From Nitriliruptoraceae bacterium (GTDB taxonomy: Bacteria; Actinomycetota; Nitriliruptoria; Nitriliruptorales; Nitriliruptoraceae), in assembly GCA_007125475.1 (NCBI GenBank), contig SLDB01000287.1, positions 1 to 8,498 of the forward strand: a DNA stretch of 8,498 nucleotides, read 5' to 3'. Under the pieces are notes generated by a model, which saw nothing but the letters and a program-made list of their open reading frames with translations, did no database searches and had not been told where the DNA came from. How positions within the stretch are numbered: position 1 is the first letter of the stretch; every line of letters starts with the position of its first letter. Both the position numbers and the translations under genes were made by a program. Shown piece after piece: positions 4,663 through 8,498 of the stretch.

Positions 4663-5447
4663 CGTTGACCGTGGCCCTCGCCGCCCTGGCCGCCGTCCTC
4701 GCCCTCGCGGCCGTCACCTGGGTCGTCAGCGTCGTGCGCGAGGACGCCAGCTACGCCGACCGCATCTGGGGGCCGTTCTTCGTCGTCACCGCGTGGACCT
4801 CGCTCGCCGCCGCTGACGAGGTCACCACCCGCGGCGTCCTCGTCGCCGTCCTCGTCACGATCTGGGGGGTGCGCCTGGCCGCCCACGTCACCCGACGCAG
4901 CTGGGGCGAGGGCGAGGACCCCCGCTATACCGCGATGCGCGAGCGCAACCGGTCGACGTTCGCCCGCCGCAGCCTCGTCACCGTGTTCGCCCTCCAGGCG
5001 GTGATGGCCTGGGTGGTCTCGGCACCGCTGTTCGCCGTCGCCGTCGCCGATCACCCCGCCGGCCTGACCTGGGTCGACGCCGTCGCCGGCGTCGTGTGGC
5101 TCGCCGGGTTCCTCACCGAAGCGGTCGCCGACCGGCAGCTCGCCCGGTTCCGGGCCGACCCCGCCAACGCCGACCGGGTCCTGGACACCGGGCTGTGGCG
5201 CACCAGCCGCCACCCCAACTACTTCGGTGACGCCGTCATGTGGTGGGGGTTCGGGATCTTTGCGCTCGCCGTCGGCGCCTGGCCCGCCCTCCTCGGACCG
5301 GTGGTGATGACGGTGCTCATCGTGAAGGTCTCCGGCGTCGCGCTCACCGAACGGCGGATGGCCGTCGTCTCCCGTCGGCGCGGCCACGCCGACTACGTCG
5401 CCCGCACCAACGCGTTCGTCCCCGGACCACCCCGGCGCCGGCGCTGA
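4659..5447 (+). CDS. DUF1295 / steroid 5-alpha reductase-like integral membrane protein
   Basis: This 262-residue protein has about six hydrophobic segments, starting with TLTVALAALAAVLALAAVTWVVSVV at residues 2-26. The family signature is clear in the C-terminal half: LDTGLWRTSRHPNYFGD, then a hydrophobic helix (VMWWGFGIFALAVGAWPALLGPVVMTVLIVKVSG, quoted in parts) and ERRM. The HPNYFG motif belongs to the NADPH-binding region of the 5-alpha reductase/isoprenylcysteine methyltransferase superfamily. The DUF1295 group includes likely enoyl reductases of unknown substrate, so the specific reaction is unknown. A conserved early motif, YADRIWGPFFV, is also present at about 31-41. ATG 4659 is the only good start; its translation may depend on the short upstream ORF. 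A hairpin at 5451-5469 follows the stop. Confidence 0.88.
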   Translation: MTLTVALAALAAVLALAAVTWVVSVVREDASYADRIWGPFFVVTAWTSLAAADEVTTRGVLVAVLVTIWGVRLAAHVTRRSWGEGEDPRYTAMRERNRSTFARRSLVTVFALQAVMAWVVSAPLFAVAVADHPAGLTWVDAVAGVVWLAGFLTEAVADRQLARFRADPANADRVLDTGLWRTSRHPNYFGDAVMWWGFGIFALAVGAWPALLGPVVMTVLIVKVSGVALTERRMAVVSRRRGHADYVARTNAFVPGPPRRRR

Positions 5448-5450
5448 CCG

Positions 5451-5469
5451 GGCGCGGGAGCTCCGCGCC
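5451..5469 (+). terminator. GC hairpin after the DUF1295 gene
   Basis: GGCGCGG (5451-5457) pairs perfectly with CCGCGCC (5463-5469) around the loop GAGCT, starting four bases after the stop codon. It is followed by GTCGTT, with only a few T residues. A terminator is plausible. Confidence 0.5.
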
Positions 5470-5511
5470 GTCGTTCACGGGCCGGCGGCAGGGCCGCGGG
5501 ACCGAGCCGGA

Positions 5512-5517
5512 TAGCCT
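5512..5517 (+). promoter_or_regulatory. leaderless -10 promoter element of selD
   Basis: TAGCCT is followed by seven bases and the ATG at 5525. The same hexamer and almost the same spacing precede udgB. There is no ribosome site upstream of the selD ATG, which fits a leaderless message. Confidence 0.6.
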
Positions 5518-5524
5518 CGCCTGC

Positions 5525-6595
5525 ATGGATCCGTTCACCGGGAGGTTGACGGCCTACAGCCACGGCGCCGGCTGAGCGTGCAAGCTCGGTTCCGACGACC
5601 TGGCGCAGGTCCTGCGCCCCCTGACCCCACCGTCGCACCCCGACCTCATCGTCGGGCGTTCGACGGGCGACGACGCGGCCGTGTGGCGGCGTCCGTCCGG
5701 TCGTGCGCTGGTGGCCACCGTCGACGTGTTCACCCCGATCGTCGACGACGCCCACACCTGGGGGAGGATCGCGGCGGTGAACGCCGCCAGCGATGTCTAC
5801 GCGATGGGTGGCGAACCGTTGTTCGCGCTCGCGATCGCCGCCTGGCCGCGTGGCGAGATCCCCTACGAGGTCCTCACCGAGGTGCTCCGCGGCGGTCAGG
5901 ACGCCGCCGCCGACGGCGGCTGGGTCGTCGCCGGCGGGCACTCCATCGACGGCCCCGAACCGCTGTACGGGCAGGCGGTGATCGGCGAGGTCGACGCCGA
6001 CGCGCTGCTCACCAACGACGCCGCCCGCCCCGGTGACGCGCTCGTGCTCACCAAGCCGCTGGGCACCGGGCTGGTGGCCACCGCGGTGAAGCGGCGCGCC
6101 CCCGAGGCGGTCGCCGCCGGCGGCGAGCTGCATGCGCTGTACACCGCCGCCGTCGACGAGATGACCCGGAGCAACGCCGCTGCCGCGCTCGCCGCCCGTC
6201 GTCACGGTGCCAGCGCCGCCACCGACGTCACCGGGTTCGGGCTCCTCGGTCACCTGCGGGAGCTCGCCCTGGCCAGCGGGCTCGCCGGAGAGGTCCGGGT
6301 CGGGGCGGTGCCCCGCCTGCCCGGGCTGTCCACGACGCTGGCCGCCGGCGAGGTCCCCGGGGGCACGGTCCGCAACCTCACCGCCGTCCGCGGCCACCTC
6401 GACGTCGACGCCGACGTGTCCGAGGACGATCTCATCGTCCTGTCGGACGCGCAGACCTCCGGTGGGCTGCTCATCGCGCTCGCCGCCGACCGGGCCGCCG
6501 CACTCGTCACCGACCTCCAGGTCAGCGGGCACACCGCCTCGGTGATCGCCCACCTCGACGTCGGCGAGGCAGGCGAGCTGCGTGTCACCCGCTGA
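5525..6595 (+). CDS. selD: selenophosphate synthetase SelD, selenoprotein form (in-frame UGA at codon 17)
   Basis: SelD makes selenophosphate from selenide and ATP, the selenium donor for tRNA-Sec and for 2-selenouridine. From ATG 5525 the frame reads MDPFTGRLTAYSHGAG, then TGA at 5573-5575, then ACKLGSDDL and on to a stop at 6593. The TGA is codon 17, where other SelD proteins have catalytic Cys or Sec followed by a conserved Lys (here Lys20). It is therefore read as selenocysteine. The full 356-residue length suits the family. Other family marks are GDDAAV (48-53), ATVDVFTP (64-71), NAASDVYAMGG (86-96), GGHSIDGPEP around 139 and TDVTGFGLLGHL (233-244). A SECIS-like hairpin follows the UGA. 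Residue 18 is Ala where Gly is usual. Automated callers would begin at a later start and lose the active site. selA, selB and tRNA-Sec are not in this window. Confidence 0.95.
5573..5611 (+). promoter_or_regulatory. selenocysteine UGA codon and bacterial SECIS-like hairpin
   Basis: After UGA (5573-5575), GACCTG (5597-5602) and CAGGTC (5606-5611) form a perfect 6-bp stem with loop GCG (5603-5605). The loop starts 27 bases after the UGA and its first base is G. This agrees with the general bacterial SECIS model (short stem, small loop with a G among its first two bases, loop about 16-37 bases after UGA). It is expected to bind SelB carrying Sec-tRNA. Binding itself is inferred. Confidence 0.75.
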
Positions 6596-6638
6596 CGCGC
6601 CGGCGGGGTGGCGTTGTGTGCCACGCCGTCCGGGCCGG

Positions 6639-6644
6639 TAGCGT
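6639..6644 (+). promoter_or_regulatory. -10 element of the EthD-like gene
   Basis: TAGCGT with a weak TTGTGT at 6614-6619 (19-bp gap) precedes a short leader and a strong ribosome site, GAAGGAG (6662-6668), six bases before ATG 6675. Confidence 0.5.
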
Positions 6645-6674
6645 CCACGCCCCTGCCCCTTGAAGGAGCGAGTC

Positions 6675-6986
6675 ATGGCGTCGCTGATCGTCCTGTACAC
6701 CAAGCCCGAGGATGTGGAAGGTTTCGAGGCGTACTACCGCGACACCCACACCCCGATCGCGAAGTCGCTGCCGGGGCTGCAGGGGGTGTCGGTGAGTCGG
6801 ATCACCGGCACACCGCGCGGCACCGAGGCCCCGTACTACCTCAAGGGCGAGTTGGTGTTCGAGGACGCCGCGGCGATGAGCACCGCCCTGCAGGGCGAGG
6901 AGGGCATGGCGGTGAGCAAGGACGCCATGGCGATGTGCAAGAAGTTCGGTGTCGACGCCGAGATCATGGTCGCCGAGGACTTCTAG
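6675..6986 (+). CDS. EthD-family small protein (dimeric alpha-beta barrel)
   Basis: The product has 103 residues. The pattern LIVLYTKPEDVEGFEAYYRDTHTPIAKSLPGLQGV is the classic EthD opening: strand, helix with 'F..yYr..HtPi...lPgl', then strand. A second strand-helix unit follows (YYLKGELVFEDAAAM...AMAMCKKFG). Members form alpha-beta barrel dimers, originally linked to ether degradation (EthD). Many are uncharacterised, so the substrate is unknown. ATG 6675 is chosen because of the GAAGGAG site six bases upstream. It lies 79 bp after selD with its own promoter and ends in a hairpin shared with the convergent neighbour. Confidence 0.85.
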   Translation: MASLIVLYTKPEDVEGFEAYYRDTHTPIAKSLPGLQGVSVSRITGTPRGTEAPYYLKGELVFEDAAAMSTALQGEEGMAVSKDAMAMCKKFGVDAEIMVAEDF

Positions 6987-7001
6987 GACGCGACGCGTCC
7001 T
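6985..7001. terminator. hairpin between the EthD-like and PPOX genes
   Basis: AGGACGC (6985-6991) pairs with GCGTCCT (6995-7001) around GAC. The stem starts inside the EthD-like stop codon and is followed by TCC, with little T tract. It could end transcription of the plus-strand gene and, being symmetric, of the minus-strand one. Confidence 0.5.
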
Positions 7002-7065
7002 TCCGCCAGAGGGCCGCTGCCCGAGGCGGTGTCCCCGGCGGTGCCCGCGGTGGGATCAGGCCCGA

Positions 7066-7461
7066 TCAGAACCCGCGGCGGTGGATCCGCTGGGGCGTGA
7101 TCTTCATCACGACCCGTTCGCCGGTGATCCGTGACCGGTCGTAGGCGGTGCCCCGGTAGCGGTACGAGCAGGCGTCGAGCTGGGCCATGGCCTCGTCGCC
7201 CCGGACCTCGTCGACGACCCGGCCGCGCACCTCCAGGTAGCGGTAGGGGTTGCCGGCCTCCCAGATCGCGACCGTCACCCGCGGGTCCTGACGCATGTTG
7301 CGGTACTTGGCGCGGTCGTCCTGGGTGTTGATCAGCAGGTGATCGTCGTCGGCGTCGATCCACATCACCTGAGTCTGTGGCTGGCCGTCGGGGAACAGCG
7401 TGGTCAGCGCCGCGAAGTTGTCGCTGGTGGCGAACGATCGCAGTTCCGGATCCATTGGCAT
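7066..7461 (-). CDS. PPOX-class (likely F420- or FMN-binding) oxidoreductase
   Basis: This 131-residue protein has a split-barrel flavin/F420-binding layout. There is an N-terminal helix, then FAALTTLFPDGQPQTQVMWIDADDDHLLINT (sheet carrying the usual 'T...dG.P....vW' pattern), then DRAKYRNMRQDPRVTVAI, which is the conserved K-x-RN-x-x-DPRV signature, then YRYLEVRGRVVDE. It ends with a 'vvmkItPqri' strand typical of actinomycete 'PPOX class F420-dependent' enzymes. The electron acceptor is not decidable from sequence; known relatives reduce biliverdin, aflatoxin or related compounds. ATG 7461 follows AAGGAGG with only four bases between; the in-frame ATG at 7455 has ten-base spacing and may be the true start. 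Its -10, TAGCGT at 7505-7500, is back to back with that of the JAMM gene. Confidence 0.9.
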   Translation of the reverse strand: MPMDPELRSFATSDNFAALTTLFPDGQPQTQVMWIDADDDHLLINTQDDRAKYRNMRQDPRVTVAIWEAGNPYRYLEVRGRVVDEVRGDEAMAQLDACSYRYRGTAYDRSRITGERVVMKITPQRIHRRGF

Positions 7462-7499
7462 GGTGCCTCCTTGACGTGACGGCCTCGACCCCCTCGGCG

Positions 7500-7505
7500 A
7501 CGCTA
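7500..7505 (-). promoter_or_regulatory. -10 element of the PPOX-class gene
   Basis: The minus strand reads TAGCGT. It leaves a leader of about 30 nt ending in AAGGAGG (7472-7466). No strong -35 is seen. Confidence 0.45.
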
Positions 7506-7515
7506 GCGGTTCGGG

Positions 7516-7521
7516 TACCGT
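7516..7521 (+). promoter_or_regulatory. possible -10 element of the JAMM peptidase gene
   Basis: TACCGT points rightward, with a leader of about 80 nt to the GTG at 7606. It faces away from the minus-strand -10 with ten bases between the hexamers. Confidence 0.35.
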
Positions 7522-7605
7522 CCGGCCGGCGGCGCGCGACCCGGCGCTCGCGGCGGTGGTACCCGTCGGACCCACCGGGTCCGTGCCGGTCACCAGGAGG
7601 GCGAC

Positions 7606-8055
7606 GTGAACGAGGAGCAGACCACCGGCCACGGCGGTGGGGGGGCGTTCGTCCTCGACCGCGCGACCTGGGACCTCCTCGTCGAGCACGCGTGGTCGGA
7701 CTTCCCCTACGAGGTGTGCGGCCTGCTGGGCGTCCGGGGTGACGGCCGTATCGTCCACTACCCGATCGACAACGCCGAGCGTTCGATGACGTACTACGTC
7801 ATGGAGCCCAAGCAGCTGCTGCAGGCGATGCGCGAGATCGAGGACGAGGAGTGGGGGCTGGCGATCTACCACTCCCACACGCACACGCCGGCGTACCCGT
7901 CGGCGACCGACATCCGCCTGGCGGCGTACCCGGAGGCGACGTACCTCATCGTCACCCTCCAGGACCGTGACCACCCGGACATCCGGGGGTTCGAGATCGT
8001 CGACGGCGAGGTCACCGAGGTCCCGGTCGTCGTCACCGACCCGGCGGGGGCCTGA
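7606..8055 (+). CDS. JAMM/MPN+ metallopeptidase, Mec-like (M67)
   Basis: The 149-residue protein contains a complete JAMM zinc-peptidase motif: Glu36 (PYEVCGLL) and HSHTHTPAYPSATD at 89-102, giving H-x-H-x7-S-x-x-D with His89, His91, Ser99 and Asp102. The closest characterised family is actinomycete Mec, which frees cysteine from the carrier CysO in O-phosphoserine-linked cysteine synthesis. Relatives also cut other ubiquitin-like carrier adducts. In mycobacteria mec is followed by cysO and cysM; here the next gene is unrelated, so the substrate is uncertain. GTG 7606 is supported by AGGAGG at 7595-7600, five bases upstream. The first 13 residues are Gly-rich and precede the domain. The next gene starts one base after this stop, so the two are probably coupled. 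Confidence 0.9.
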   Translation: MNEEQTTGHGGGGAFVLDRATWDLLVEHAWSDFPYEVCGLLGVRGDGRIVHYPIDNAERSMTYYVMEPKQLLQAMREIEDEEWGLAIYHSHTHTPAYPSATDIRLAAYPEATYLIVTLQDRDHPDIRGFEIVDGEVTEVPVVVTDPAGA

Positions 8056-8056
8056 G

Positions 8057-8498
8057 ATGGCGTTCTGGCCGGTGGTGCGCCGCGCGGCGAAGCTCGCCCC
8101 GGTGGCGTGGGAGGTCGGCCGGCAGGTCGACCGCCAGGTGCGCCCGCACGTGCTGGCCTACCGCTCCGCCCGCGACGTCGACGGCTGGGTCGGCCGCTGG
8201 ACCGCCGAAGGCGCCACGCACTGGGTGGTGTTCGCCGACCCGTCGTCGCCGACGCCGGTGAAGGTGTTCCCGCCGCTGGACGACGCCGAGATGCGGATCC
8301 TGGTCGCCGAGCTCGACCGGTCCACGCTGCGTCACCACACCACGCTGGCCGAGGCACGTGTCGGGGAGACGGCCTCGCGGCTCGGCGACACCGCCTCGCG
8401 GGCCGCGACCGCGCCGGCCCGGTACGTCGAACGGTGGCGACAGCCATCGGACCGTGGCGACGACGACCCCGGCGACGGTCCGGTCCCCGCCGGGCGGC
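8057..8498 (+). CDS. unrecognised protein coupled to the JAMM gene (open at right edge)
   Basis: ATG 8057 follows the JAMM stop by one base and the frame stays open through 147 codons to the window end, with codon use like its neighbours. I do not recognise the family. The N-terminal 30 residues are basic and amphipathic (FWPVVRRAAKLAPVAWEVGRQVDRQVRPHV). A central part about 45-85 looks folded (VGRWTAEGATHWVVFADP, then PVKVFPPLDDAEMRILVAEL). The part from about 90 turns Ala/Thr/Arg-rich and then Asp/Gly/Pro-rich, likely disordered. No signal peptide or clear membrane span is seen. It is most likely co-translated with the peptidase, but a common function is not shown. Confidence 0.75.
   Translation, partial: MAFWPVVRRAAKLAPVAWEVGRQVDRQVRPHVLAYRSARDVDGWVGRWTAEGATHWVVFADPSSPTPVKVFPPLDDAEMRILVAELDRSTLRHHTTLAEARVGETASRLGDTASRAATAPARYVERWRQPSDRGDDDPGDGPVPAGR

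Noticed and set aside
5573..5575. SelD UGA as a genuine stop or sequencing error
   Set aside because: The UGA sits exactly at the known Cys/Sec site, both sides match SelD in the same frame, and a suitable hairpin follows.
5393..6703. A 436-codon minus-strand frame opposite selD
   Set aside because: Gly/Asp/Arg-rich shadow of selD with no recognisable domain.

Overview
The window is a very GC-rich stretch with strong G/C preference at third codon positions. It has GTG starts and several short-leader or leaderless-looking promoters. A PPOX/F420-type oxidoreductase and a Mec-like JAMM peptidase point to a high-GC actinomycete; an Acidimicrobiia-like lineage is my guess and is not proven by the sequence. 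No tRNA, rRNA, CRISPR array or insertion sequence was seen.

Layout. (1) Bases 1-1820, minus strand: a DksA/TraR-type zinc-finger protein, an XdhC/CoxI-family maturation factor, and the start of a MobA/MocA-like nucleotidyltransferase that runs off the left edge. The last two overlap by GTGA and look like a maturation module for a molybdenum hydroxylase. (2) Bases 1943-2182, plus: a small two-helix membrane protein behind a perfect 14-bp palindrome. (3) Bases 2184-3298: a gene graveyard. It holds the first 47 codons of a flavoprotein disulfide reductase joined out of frame to a membrane-protein tail, a MerR/CueR-type promoter with a 20-bp spacer, a few codons of a possible merR, and the C-terminal piece of a nitroreductase. 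It reads as a deleted metal-resistance or detoxification cluster. Its right end has a chain of alternative hairpins ending in a palindrome that covers the Shine-Dalgarno of the next gene. (4) Bases 3299-5447: an SRPBCC/polyketide-cyclase-like protein, a convergent family-5 uracil-DNA glycosylase (UdgB), and a divergent DUF1295 (steroid 5-alpha reductase-like) membrane protein that seems to be fed by a six-codon upstream ORF. (5) Bases 5525-6595: selD, selenophosphate synthetase, in which codon 17 is an in-frame UGA at the catalytic Cys/Sec site, followed by a bacterial SECIS-like hairpin. SelD is therefore itself a selenoprotein here. (6) Bases 6675-8498: a small EthD-like protein, a convergent PPOX-class oxidoreductase, and a divergent JAMM peptidase (Mec-like) coupled to an unrecognised gene that runs off the right edge.

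How the genes work together. SelD makes selenophosphate, so the genome should also carry selA, selB and tRNA-Sec outside the window. XdhC and the MobA-like protein serve sulfurated molybdenum hydroxylases, and selenium-dependent versions of these enzymes exist, so a link to SelD is possible but is inference only. The other genes look like independent housekeeping or accessory units, each with its own promoter. The recurring -10 element is TA(G/C)C(G/C)T.
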